Positions 13,832 to 21,820 of a stretch of DNA of 25,218 nucleotides are shown here, in pieces. The stretch lies in contig CALALV010000162.1 in NCBI GenBank assembly GCA_937925605.1, positions 1-25,218 on the forward strand, read 5' to 3'. The position numbers and the translations under genes are program-made. The notes beneath the pieces are model-generated. The model was not told where the DNA came from and searched no databases. It saw nothing but the letters and a program-made list of their open reading frames with translations. How positions within the stretch are numbered: position 1 is the stretch's first letter; every line of letters begins with the position of its first letter. The DNA is from an uncultured Woeseia sp. (GTDB taxonomy: Bacteria; Pseudomonadota; Gammaproteobacteria; Steroidobacterales; Woeseiaceae).

Positions 13832-16617
13832 AGCACAGGAACTCCTTACTGATCGTCGCCGCCCTCGCCCTGGGCGCGAACGCACCGGCACTGGCCGGCG
13901 GTCCCATCGCGCAGTGCGCCCCCGGCCAGGCTTTCGTCTGGGGCGGCGGCGGCGCGGCCATTCCCTACAACCCCGACCAGGGCAGCCTGGTCACGGCCGG
14001 CGACAACGCGACGGCCGTGCAACTGGTCGCCGATGCCTTCCAGGTCTGGGCGGACGTGCCGACCTCGACGGTGAACTACGTCAACGCCGGCCCGCTGCCG
14101 GAAGACGTCACCGGCGCGAACGTCATCGACTACTGGCTGGAACCGGCGCCGGACGGGCTCAGCCCGATCATCTTCGACTTCGACGGCTCGGCCGGCGCGA
14201 CGCTGGGCTTCCCGGCCGGCGTGCTCGGCGTCGCCGGCATCGCCTGGGTCAACACGCTGACCTGCGAGGTCAGCGAGGGCGCCGCGCTGCTGATCGGTCC
14301 GACCTTCGCGGGCGACCCGACGGCGGCCTTCGACGTCACCGTGCACGAGTTCGGCCACTACAGCGGCCTCGGCCACACGGTCGTCAACGGGCAGATCTAC
14401 CTGGGCTCCGTCGGCGGCGACGACAGCGGTCCCTCGCCGAACGGCACCTTCGACCCGGTACCGAACCCGTTCACCGAAGTGGTCGAGACGATGTACCCGT
14501 TCTACTACGGGCCACCGATCGGCACAGCGACGCTGCACAAGGACGACGCCGCCGCGATCTCGGAGCTGTACCCGGACGCGTCCTTCGCGGCCACCACCGG
14601 CACGATCGCCGGCAGCATCCTGGTCGGCAGCACGCCGGCGACCGGCGCCAACGTGATCGCGCGCAACCTCGCCGATCCGTACCTCGACGCGGTCTCCGCG
14701 ATCTCCGGCGACCAGTCGGTCGGCGCCGACGGCTTCGACGGCCGCTACACGCTGAGCGGACTGACGCCCGGGGCCGAATACGCGGTCTACGTCGACGAGA
14801 TTCTCGCCGGCGGCTTTTCCACGCCGCCGCTGTCGCCGCTGCCGGGACCGGAGGAGTTCTACAACGGCGCATCGGAATCCGCGGACCCCGATATCGACGA
14901 CCCGGCCGTGTTCACGCCGATCGTCGCGGCGGCGGGTGTCGTCGCCGACGGCAACGACATCGTGTTCAACCAGCCGCGCCCGGGCGACCCGCTGCCGGTC
15001 GGTGACGACGGCAGCGTGCAGATCGCACTGCCGTTCAACTTCTGCATCCACGGCCAGTCCTTCGGCTCGGTGTTCGTCAACGCCAACGGCCACCTGACTT
15101 TCGGTGCCGGCAATGCCGACTTCACCGAGAGCGCCGCCGACTTCACCGGCGGCCCGCCGCGCATCGCGGGCCTGTGGGACGACCTGCAGCCCTTCGACCT
15201 GTTCGGCAATCCGCAGGGCCAGGTGTTCTATGGCGTGACCGACGAGAGCTTCACGGCCACCTGGGAGAACGTGCCCGAGTGGTCGTTCCCGGTCGGCATC
15301 GGCTCGAACACTTTCTCGATCACGCTCTACGACAACTCGGAGCAGTGCGCGATGGAACGCGGCGGCGCGGCCAACAACCCGGGCAACGCCGACGTGGCCG
15401 TGGAGTACGTCAGCATCACCGCGACCGACGGCCTCGCCGGCATCACGGGCGGCATCGCCGTGACCAGCGGCGTCGAGGAGGAGGTCGACCTTACGGATCT
15501 CGCCAACGACGGCAGGAAGAAGATCCAGCTCGACAAGTCGGCGGCGGTCTACGAGCTGTTCACGTTCTTCGAGGCCGACAACGACCTCGACGGCCAGACG
15601 CTGAAGTACTCGAAGGTCGGTCGCAACTTCGACGACAAGTTCGAGGACAACGACTCGCTCGAGCGGGCGCGCAAGCTGACGGCGCCGTTCGCCAGCACCG
15701 ACACGAAGCGTGACTACACGGCCATCGATCCGCCGGCTGGCGACATCGATTTCTTCCGCTTCCAGGCAGATGCCGGCAAGTACCTGATCCTCGAGACCAC
15801 GACCGGCCAGGTCGATACGGTCCTCGGCCTGTACTACTGCCCGCCGACCGGCGAAGTCGACGCAGGCATCGACCGCTGCGACAGCGACACGGCCATCCTG
15901 ATCGGCCTCAACGATGACTTCAGTGGCCTGCTGTCGCGGATCGAGGGCACGCTGCCGGTCACCGGCACCTACGCCATCGCGGTGACCTACTGCTGCGACT
16001 ACGACTTCGACGGCGTGGACCCCGGCCAGGGGCTGCCCTTCGACGGCGGTCGCTACGTGCTGAGCCTGCAGCTGTTCGACGGCTTCCCGCTCACGCTGGG
16101 CGACGACTCGTCGGTCGAGCTTTTCGGCTTCGGCTTCAGCGTCCCGTTCGGCGGCGCGAGCTACGACAGCGTGTTCGTGAACTCGAACGGCAACGTCACC
16201 TTCGGCGCGCCGAGCTTCGACTTCAGCCCCAGCGTAGCCGAGTTCGAGAGCGGCCCGCCGCGCGCGGCGCCGCTCTGGGCCGACCTGTCGCCGAACTTCG
16301 GCGGCCTGGTGCTGGTCAACACGGACTTCGCCAGCGAGCTGACGATCTCGTTCACGGACGTGCCCGAGTGGCCGGGGGTCGGCGCCAACAGCTTCTCCGT
16401 GACCTTCACGGCGGGCGGCGAAATCCGCTACGACTACGAGGGCGTCTCCGCGACGACGCCGCTCGTCGGCGGCGCGGAGGGTAACGGCGAGGCCTCGACG
16501 GCGACGGACTTCTCGGCAACGGGCGGCGGCGCGCTGGCCGACTCTCCGGTCGAGGACTTCGGCGCGACCGGCGGCTACGACCTCGGCAATCCCGCGACGC
16601 TGACCATCACGCAGTAG
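13828..16617 (+). CDS. Secreted multidomain matrixin-like (M10A) metalloprotease
   Basis: 929 residues. A signal peptide ends near APALA-GGP (about residue 22). The catalytic domain (about 23-250) has the metzincin zinc site HEFGHYSGLGH (His173, Glu174, His177, His183), the Met-turn ETMYPFYY (Met222) and the matrixin closing helix DDAAAISELYPD. About 257-385 resembles a carboxypeptidase-regulatory-like beta-sandwich (GTIAGSILVG, GRYTLSGLTPG). Residues 392-about 560 and 758-about 890 are two copies of one beta module (SVFVNANGHLTFGAG versus SVFVNSNGNVTFGAP). Between them, about 602-750, is a PPC (bacterial pre-peptidase C-terminal) domain opening DDKFEDNDSLERARKL. No sorting signal (PEP-CTERM, LPXTG or a type IX tail) is seen. 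It probably digests extracellular protein. It is the second gene of a coupled pair and ends at a strong terminator. Confidence 0.88.
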   Translation: MKHRNSLLIVAALALGANAPALAGGPIAQCAPGQAFVWGGGGAAIPYNPDQGSLVTAGDNATAVQLVADAFQVWADVPTSTVNYVNAGPLPEDVTGANVIDYWLEPAPDGLSPIIFDFDGSAGATLGFPAGVLGVAGIAWVNTLTCEVSEGAALLIGPTFAGDPTAAFDVTVHEFGHYSGLGHTVVNGQIYLGSVGGDDSGPSPNGTFDPVPNPFTEVVETMYPFYYGPPIGTATLHKDDAAAISELYPDASFAATTGTIAGSILVGSTPATGANVIARNLADPYLDAVSAISGDQSVGADGFDGRYTLSGLTPGAEYAVYVDEILAGGFSTPPLSPLPGPEEFYNGASESADPDIDDPAVFTPIVAAAGVVADGNDIVFNQPRPGDPLPVGDDGSVQIALPFNFCIHGQSFGSVFVNANGHLTFGAGNADFTESAADFTGGPPRIAGLWDDLQPFDLFGNPQGQVFYGVTDESFTATWENVPEWSFPVGIGSNTFSITLYDNSEQCAMERGGAANNPGNADVAVEYVSITATDGLAGITGGIAVTSGVEEEVDLTDLANDGRKKIQLDKSAAVYELFTFFEADNDLDGQTLKYSKVGRNFDDKFEDNDSLERARKLTAPFASTDTKRDYTAIDPPAGDIDFFRFQADAGKYLILETTTGQVDTVLGLYYCPPTGEVDAGIDRCDSDTAILIGLNDDFSGLLSRIEGTLPVTGTYAIAVTYCCDYDFDGVDPGQGLPFDGGRYVLSLQLFDGFPLTLGDDSSVELFGFGFSVPFGGASYDSVFVNSNGNVTFGAPSFDFSPSVAEFESGPPRAAPLWADLSPNFGGLVLVNTDFASELTISFTDVPEWPGVGANSFSVTFTAGGEIRYDYEGVSATTPLVGGAEGNGEASTATDFSATGGGALADSPVEDFGATGGYDLGNPATLTITQ

Positions 16618-16639
16618 CGCCCCGCGGCGCGTTGATACG

Positions 16640-16671
16640 GCGGCGGGCCTTCGGGCCCGCCGCTTTTTTTT
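16640..16671 (+). terminator. Rho-independent terminator after the metalloprotease
   Basis: A 10-bp perfect stem GCGGCGGGCC / GGCCCGCCGC is capped by a C(TTCG)G tetraloop, which is exceptionally stable in RNA, and is followed by eight T residues (16664-16671). Confidence 0.96.
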
Positions 16672-16680
16672 GCCCGCGGA

Positions 16681-17268
16681 TCAGGCGCTCAGTTCCATCG
16701 CCTTCCTGTAGGCGTCGCGCGCGAGGCAGCGGTCCGCGTAGGCTTCGAGCGTCGGCGCCGCCGGCAGCATGCCGAACATGCGCATGAACACGACGCTGGA
16801 GCCCAGCATCACGTCGGCGGCGCTGAATTCGTCCAGGATCCAGTCGCGCGCGCCGAGCCCGGCGACCAGCGTCGCGATCATCGTGTCGAAGTCGCCCCAG
16901 CCGTTGCGCCCGCGGTTGGGTTCGATCTTGTTGACCTTCTCTGCCATCGCCGGCTCGATCACGGCCGGCGTGTACATCAGCCAGTACAGGAACGCACCGC
17001 GCCGCGGGTCGTCGACGAGCGGCGCCAGCCGCCCCGCTGCGTAGCGGTCGGCGAGGTACAGGCAGATCGCGGCCGATTCGGCCATGCGCGCCTCGCCGTC
17101 CTCGAGCGCGGGTACCTTGCCCATCGGGCTCGCCGCGCGAAATGCCTCGGAGTCCCGGCGCCCGGCCGCGCGGATGTCGACCTGCTCCAGCTCGTAGTCC
17201 ACGCCGGATTCCTCCAGCATCCACAGCGCGCGGGCGGAGCGGGTTTGCGGGGCCCAGTAGAGTTTCAT
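16681..17268 (-). CDS. Glutathione S-transferase family protein
   Basis: 195 residues. The N-terminal thioredoxin-like domain shows MKLYWAPQTRSARALWMLEE, the cis-Pro segment MGKVPALEDGEARMAESAAI (glutathione-binding ES pair) and CLYLADRYAAG at the domain border. The all-helical C-terminal domain includes DWILDEFSAADVMLGSS, with the N-capping/hydrophobic-staple Asp typical of GSTs. It likely conjugates or reduces with glutathione in the cytoplasm; the substrate is unknown. It is transcribed divergently from the ABC exporter with 86 bases between the starts. It is slightly short for a GST (usually 200-220 residues). Confidence 0.88.
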   Translation of the reverse strand: MKLYWAPQTRSARALWMLEESGVDYELEQVDIRAAGRRDSEAFRAASPMGKVPALEDGEARMAESAAICLYLADRYAAGRLAPLVDDPRRGAFLYWLMYTPAVIEPAMAEKVNKIEPNRGRNGWGDFDTMIATLVAGLGARDWILDEFSAADVMLGSSVVFMRMFGMLPAAPTLEAYADRCLARDAYRKAMELSA

Positions 17269-17354
17269 CGCGGCACCTCGTTGCGCGTCACGGAAACACC
17301 AGAGTCCCGTACAATTCCGGTCCAGTCCAGCCCGATTTTGAACACTCTGCGACG

Positions 17355-19172
17355 ATGAGCTCCGCCGCCCAGACCTCCTTCCGGGCGCTCCTGCGCCTGC
17401 TGCGCTACGCGCGCGGCTTCCGGCCGCGCATCGTCGCGGCGACGACCTGCTCGATCCTGAACAAGCTGTTCGACGTGATGCCGGAAATCCTGATCGGCAC
17501 GGCGATCGACGTCGTCGTGCGCCGGCAGGACTCCTTCGTCGCGCAGCTCGGTATCCCGGAGCCGAAGTGGCAGCTCGCGCTGCTCGGCGGCCTGACGCTG
17601 CTGGTCTGGATGCTCGAATCGCTGTTCGAGTACCTGTACCTGGTACTGTGGCGCAACCTCGCCCAGGACCTGCAGCACGCGATGCGCCTCGACGCTTACG
17701 AGCACCTGCAGCGGCTGGACCTCGCGTTCTTCGAGGACCGCAGCAGCGGCAACCTGGTGACGATCCTGAACGACGACGTCAACCAGCTCGAGCGCTTCCT
17801 GAACGGCGGCGCAAACAACCTGATCCAGGTCGCGACGACCGTGCTCGCGGTCGGCGCCGTGTTCTTCGCGCTGTCGCCGCTGATCGCGCTGATCGCGTTC
17901 ACGCCGATCCCGGTCATCGTGCTCGGCGCTTTCTACTTCCAGCGGCGCGCGCAGCCGCTGTATGCCGAGGTGCGCGAGCGGGTCGGCAACCTGGGGTCGC
18001 GCCTGTCGGCCAACCTGTCCGGCATAACGACGATCAAGAGCTTCGCGACCGAGGCCTTCGAGGCCGAGCGCGTGCGCGACGACAGCCAGGCCTACCTCGA
18101 GGCGAACCGGCGCGCGATCGCCATCAGCTCGGCGTTCATCCCGGTGATCCGCATGGCGATCCTGGCCGGCTTCGTCGCGACTTTCCTGCTCGGCGGCTGG
18201 ATGACGCTCGAGGGCACGCTGGCCGTCGGCGCCTACGGCGTGCTCGTGTTCCTGACCCAGCGCCTGCTGTGGCCGCTGACCAATCTCGCCGAGACCGTCG
18301 ACCTGTACGAGCGCGCGATGGCCTCGTCGCGGCGCATCCTCGACCTGATCGCGGCGCCGGTCGCCATCCGCGACCGGCCGGATGCACGGGAACCGGGCAA
18401 GGTCGCAGGACAGATTCGCTTCGACGGGGTCAGCTTCGGCTACGGCGACGGCGAACGCGTGCTGCACGACGTCGACCTCACGATCGAGGCCGGGCAGACG
18501 GTGGCCTTCGTCGGCCAGACGGGTTCGGGCAAGAGCACGCTGATCAAGCTGCTGCTGCGCTTCTACCAGCCCGACACCGGCCGCATCCTGCTGGACGGCC
18601 AGCCGATCGACGGACTGACGCTCGCGAGCCTCAGGCGGCGCATCGGCTTCGTCAGCCAGGAGGTGTTCCTGTTCCAGGGCACGATCGCCGAGAACATCGC
18701 CTACGGCAGCGCGGGCGCCGACGAGGCGGCCATCCGCGCCGCGGCCGAGGCGGCCGAGGCCAGCGAGTTCATCGAGCGCCTGCCGGACGGCTTTGCGACG
18801 GTCGTCGGCGAGCGCGGCCAGAAACTGTCCGGCGGCCAGCGCCAGCGGCTCTCGATTGCGCGCGCGCTGCTCAAGGATCCGCCGGTGCTGATCCTCGACG
18901 AGGCGACCTCGGCCGTCGACAACGACACCGAGGCGGCGATCCAGCGTTCGCTGGAGCGCATCTCGCACTCGCGGACCACGCTCGTGATCGCGCACCGCTT
19001 GTCGACGATCGTAAACGCGGATCGCATCCACGTGCTCGACCGCGGCCGCATCGTCGAGTCCGGCACGCACGCGGAGCTGCTCGAACGGGGCGGTATCTAT
19101 GCGGCGCTGTGGGCGGTGCAGACGGGGCAGCCAGCCGCGCCCGGCCCAGGCGACAGGGTGCGTGCGCGCTAG
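17355..19172 (+). CDS. ABC exporter half-transporter (MsbA/HMT-like, fused permease-ATPase)
   Basis: 605 residues from ATG 17355. The N-terminal 330 residues form a six-helix type IV (ABC1) exporter domain. The C-terminal ATPase has Walker A GQTGSGKST (387-395), Q-loop FVSQEVFLFQGTI, signature LSGGQRQRL (491-499), Walker B LILDEATSAVD (Asp515, catalytic Glu516) and the H-loop AHRLSTI. It should act as a homodimer at the inner membrane and export a lipid, peptide or drug-like molecule. A TACAAT hexamer at 17310-17315 is a good -10, but no convincing -35 pairs with it. The nearby GST gene does not by itself prove export of glutathione conjugates. Confidence 0.92.
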   Translation: MSSAAQTSFRALLRLLRYARGFRPRIVAATTCSILNKLFDVMPEILIGTAIDVVVRRQDSFVAQLGIPEPKWQLALLGGLTLLVWMLESLFEYLYLVLWRNLAQDLQHAMRLDAYEHLQRLDLAFFEDRSSGNLVTILNDDVNQLERFLNGGANNLIQVATTVLAVGAVFFALSPLIALIAFTPIPVIVLGAFYFQRRAQPLYAEVRERVGNLGSRLSANLSGITTIKSFATEAFEAERVRDDSQAYLEANRRAIAISSAFIPVIRMAILAGFVATFLLGGWMTLEGTLAVGAYGVLVFLTQRLLWPLTNLAETVDLYERAMASSRRILDLIAAPVAIRDRPDAREPGKVAGQIRFDGVSFGYGDGERVLHDVDLTIEAGQTVAFVGQTGSGKSTLIKLLLRFYQPDTGRILLDGQPIDGLTLASLRRRIGFVSQEVFLFQGTIAENIAYGSAGADEAAIRAAAEAAEASEFIERLPDGFATVVGERGQKLSGGQRQRLSIARALLKDPPVLILDEATSAVDNDTEAAIQRSLERISHSRTTLVIAHRLSTIVNADRIHVLDRGRIVESGTHAELLERGGIYAALWAVQTGQPAAPGPGDRVRAR

Positions 19173-19202
19173 CGCGTGTCGCCGGCGAGTCCGGGGCGCC
19201 CC

Positions 19203-19658
19203 TCAGTCACAGCGACGCCATGAGAAGCGCCGCGCATCGCTGCCGTCCATGCGAGCGATCTCGGCGTAGAGCCGCTCTCCCTCCCGCCGGTACGCGATGA
19301 TCTGCGGATAGTCATGCCCGGCATTCGCGAAGCGGATGAAGTCGGCGCCAGCTTCGCTCTCGACGAAAGCCGTGCGGGCCTGGCCGGAGGGGTGCGCGGT
19401 ATAGATGCGCCGGCCGCCGCCGCTGTCACGGATACTGAGCAGTTCGTGCGCCACCAGCCGGCCGTGGGCCAGCACCACGCTGAAGCCGATCATCGAGCCG
19501 TCCGCTTCGCTGACCCAGGTTTCCCGGGCGCTGCCGTCATTGCTTTGCCAGCAGCCGGGCAGCCAGTCGAGGCTGCTGCCGCGCATGTCGTCGCGCCCAC
19601 CCGGAACCGTGCAGGCCGCCACGAGCAGCGCACTCAAGCCCACTACCGGGATTCGCAT
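19203..19658 (-). CDS. Small putative lipoprotein, DUF6265-like
   Basis: 151 residues from ATG 19658, with GGAG at 19666-19669. The signal sequence ends in a lipobox, LLVAAC, with Cys16 as the lipidated residue; the following residues TVPGG lack Asp at +2, which predicts outer-membrane sorting. The mature part has LDWLPGCWQSNDGSARETWV, MIGFSVVLAHGRLVAHELL and RFANAGHDYPQIIAYRREG, the layout of DUF6265 proteins (a small beta-barrel-like domain of unknown role). It lies downstream of the peroxidase on the same strand, separated by 193 bases rich in inverted repeats, so it may be a separate transcript. An earlier in-frame start at 19757 lacks support. Confidence 0.78.
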   Translation of the reverse strand: MRIPVVGLSALLVAACTVPGGRDDMRGSSLDWLPGCWQSNDGSARETWVSEADGSMIGFSVVLAHGRLVAHELLSIRDSGGGRRIYTAHPSGQARTAFVESEAGADFIRFANAGHDYPQIIAYRREGERLYAEIARMDGSDARRFSWRRCD

Positions 19659-19685
19659 CAGGCCGCTCCGTGGAATCCTCTTCGG

Positions 19686-19744
19686 GGCACCGGTTAATGG
19701 CACCGGCTTGCCCGAGTAAATGTCCTGCTGAGGGTACAGCAGGA
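19686..19744. repeat. Short direct and inverted repeats upstream of the lipoprotein gene
   Basis: GGCACCGG occurs twice in direct orientation (19686-19693 and 19699-19706), and the second copy also forms a CCGGT/ACCGG inverted pair with the first. TCCTGCTG (19723-19730) and CAGCAGGA (19737-19744) form a perfect 8-bp inverted repeat with a six-base spacer. They could be operator sites for the lipoprotein gene or a peroxidase transcript end; no T-tract supports a terminator. Confidence 0.4.
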
Positions 19745-19792
19745 TTCCGTAGCGCACACTGCGCCTTTCGCGGGGGATGCGCTCACGTTGTG

Positions 19793-19814
19793 CCGTGCGC
19801 GATACCGCGCACGG
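19793..19814 (-). other. Perfect 9-bp hairpin downstream of the peroxidase gene
   Basis: CCGTGCGCG and CGCGCACGG flank a four-base loop, 37 bases beyond the peroxidase stop. There is no T-tract, so it may be a Rho-dependent or 3'-stabilising stem rather than an intrinsic terminator. Confidence 0.4.
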
Positions 19815-19851
19815 GCCCGTGAGCCGGCCTCGCCGGGCCAGCCGATGCGCC

Positions 19852-21702
19852 TCAGCGCACGTGGAACACCGCGTCGCCGATCTCTTCGCCGATGCCGGTG
19901 TTCAGCCGGATGATGTCGGCCAGCGTCAGCGACTCGATCCGCGCGCGGTCCTCGCGGTTCAGCACGCGCGTGTACCAGAAGCGGTCGCCGTCGCGCAGCG
20001 CCTCGAACTGCCGCGTGACGACCTCGCGGAACAGCTCACCCAGCAGCCCCCGGCCCGCCGCGTCCTCGGCCAGGCCGCCGACCCAGAAATCGATCTCGTC
20101 GACGCTCGCGTAGGCGCTGGCCAGGCGTCGCACCGTTTCCACGTCGCTGGAAATATCCGAGAAGTCGCGGACGGGCGCGAGACCGAGCGCGCGGCGCGCC
20201 GAGTTGTAGTCCGGCAGGCCGTGGTCACGGCCGCGCTGGATATTGAGCGACACGAGGTCGAAGCCGCCGAGCCCGGGTTCACCGAACAGGAAATTGCGCA
20301 CGTCGTCGACAACGTAGGCGTCGACCTGCTGCGCCGGCTGCATCGCGAGACCGCGCAGCAGGGGCTCGATGCCGTGCTCGCGGATCAGGTGAGGCGCGAA
20401 GAACGCCTCACGCAGCGGCAGGTTGCCGGCCGCGATCGGCCGGCCATGGGCGTCCAGACGCGCGAGCACCGGGCTCAGCATGCTGTGACCGAACCGGAAA
20501 GCGGCGGTCGAGAATTCGTTCATCAGGCGCGCGTCGGTCTGTGGACGGTAGCCGCTGTAGTGCCTGAGGGCGCGCGGGCCGAGCAGCGCGGGCAGGAACT
20601 CCGTGTAGGTGATGTGCTGGATCTCGGCGGCGACCAGCGCGCGGGCACGCTCGTAGATGGCGTCGCCGTCCGGTCGGCGGCGCTGGTCGCTGTCGCGCCG
20701 GCGGTCGCCTGGCTTGTGCGACTGGACGCTGCCGGCCGACTGGCCCGGCGGTGGCCGGTCCGAGAACACCCATTGGCCGTCGCGGCCGCGGTAGCGGTAG
20801 AGCTGGCGCGACGGCGGCTTGTCCTTTTTCTCCTCGCGCCGGCCCTCGGCTTCGGCCAGCAGCAGGTTGGCCCAGCGATTGTGCTCGCGCACGAACAGCG
20901 TGTGCAACGCGGTGAGGCCGACCTGCTCGTTGCTGCGCACGTCGCCGGCAACGAACAGCAGGTCGCTGCTGCCGCCGGCGTTCGGCAGGCCGTCGACGTT
21001 GCGCGGCAGCAGGTTGCCCGGACCGACCTTGAGTCGGCCGGTGCCGTCCAGCGTGCGCAGCGCCGCGGCGCGTTCGCCGTCGGAGCCGTAGACCATCGAC
21101 GCGTCGATCCAGCCGGTAATCTCGTTCAGCTGCTGGCGCACCCCGCGCCGGTCGACCGTGTAGATCGAGCGGTTGAAGTCCATGCCGCCGCCGGGCGGAA
21201 AATGCCGGTCGTCGGCGGGGATGACGATCGGCACGCTCTCGGGCGGGTCCGTGCCCTCGGTCAGGTCGATGTCGTGGTCCAGGAACTGGCCCCACTGCCA
21301 GACGAAGTCGCTGACGCCGGCACGGTTGGGCCGGCTGCCATCTTGCGCGAATACCGTGTTGCTGACGGTGCGCGGGTCGGGTCGTGTGCCGCCGGCCATC
21401 GCGCCGGTACCGTCCGCGTAGGCGGCGGGCAGCAGCCGCCGCAGCGGCGTGCCGGTCACGTTCATCCCGGGTCGGCGCTGGTTATTGCCGTAGCCGTCGA
21501 GCGGTCTTGCGACGTCGCGGTCGGTGCGCGGCGGATGCGGCTTGCGCTCGATTCGCAGGGCCGGCGACACGCGATTCCGCTCGGCCTGCTGCCGGTCGTC
21601 GCCGGCTGCGGCCGGCAGGTCACCAGGCGCGAGCAGAAGGGAAAGTGCGGCAATCGCGACTGCGCCATCGAGGCTGCGCGCACGGGAACGATCTCTCGGC
21701 AT
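19852..21702 (-). CDS. Exported animal-type heme peroxidase with a DUF4124-like insertion
   Basis: 616 residues from ATG 21702, with AGGAG at 21710-21714. A basic N-terminus and hydrophobic stretch (VAIAALSLLLAPG) form a signal peptide. Peroxidase-cyclooxygenase superfamily motifs occur in order: QWGQFLDHDIDLTEG (distal His143), FVREHNRWANLL (272-281), AEIQHITYTEFLPALLG, FRFGHSMLSP (proximal His406) and RGRDHGLPDYNSARRALGL. The core should bind heme and oxidise halides or organic substrates with H2O2, outside the cytoplasm. Residues about 284-345 interrupt the domain with a charged linker and LYRYRGRDGQWVFSDRPPPG (301-320), which looks like a DUF4124 repeat; canonical members have only a short loop there. 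The 5' leader holds a c-di-GMP riboswitch. Confidence 0.9.
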   Translation of the reverse strand: MPRDRSRARSLDGAVAIAALSLLLAPGDLPAAAGDDRQQAERNRVSPALRIERKPHPPRTDRDVARPLDGYGNNQRRPGMNVTGTPLRRLLPAAYADGTGAMAGGTRPDPRTVSNTVFAQDGSRPNRAGVSDFVWQWGQFLDHDIDLTEGTDPPESVPIVIPADDRHFPPGGGMDFNRSIYTVDRRGVRQQLNEITGWIDASMVYGSDGERAAALRTLDGTGRLKVGPGNLLPRNVDGLPNAGGSSDLLFVAGDVRSNEQVGLTALHTLFVREHNRWANLLLAEAEGRREEKKDKPPSRQLYRYRGRDGQWVFSDRPPPGQSAGSVQSHKPGDRRRDSDQRRRPDGDAIYERARALVAAEIQHITYTEFLPALLGPRALRHYSGYRPQTDARLMNEFSTAAFRFGHSMLSPVLARLDAHGRPIAAGNLPLREAFFAPHLIREHGIEPLLRGLAMQPAQQVDAYVVDDVRNFLFGEPGLGGFDLVSLNIQRGRDHGLPDYNSARRALGLAPVRDFSDISSDVETVRRLASAYASVDEIDFWVGGLAEDAAGRGLLGELFREVVTRQFEALRDGDRFWYTRVLNREDRARIESLTLADIIRLNTGIGEEIGDAVFHVR

Positions 21703-21735
21703 CGGCTGTCTCCTGCCGGAGGTCACAGGCAGCCG
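21703..21735 (-). promoter_or_regulatory. Hairpin enclosing the peroxidase Shine-Dalgarno
   Basis: CGGCTG (21735-21730) and CAGCCG (21708-21703) pair perfectly, directly abutting the ATG. Inside, CTCC can pair with the GGAG of the ribosome-binding site AGGAG (21714-21710), or CTGCC with GGCAG. Either fold would hide the ribosome-binding site, so translation could be the regulated step of the upstream riboswitch. Seen by hand folding only. Confidence 0.5.
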
Positions 21736-21777
21736 TGCGCGATCAACGGTGTCGATGTCGTCGATCGGGTGCAAAGT

Positions 21778-21820
21778 CCGGTTGCCTGGCTGAACCGGCC
21801 GCCGCGCCCGACCGGCAACC
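21778..21820 (-). promoter_or_regulatory. Candidate riboswitch expression platform with competing pairings
   Basis: The aptamer's 3' segment GGTTGCC (21820-21814) is a perfect reverse complement of GGCAACC (21786-21780), so pairing would break the aptamer. A second hairpin, CCGGTT (21798-21793) with AACCGG (21783-21778), uses overlapping bases and could only form when the first does not. Such mutually exclusive stems are the expected switch design; which state is on is not known. Confidence 0.5.

Noticed and set aside
17265..19070. A 601-residue open frame on the minus strand
   Set aside because: It is antisense to the ABC exporter with strongly charged, domain-free composition.
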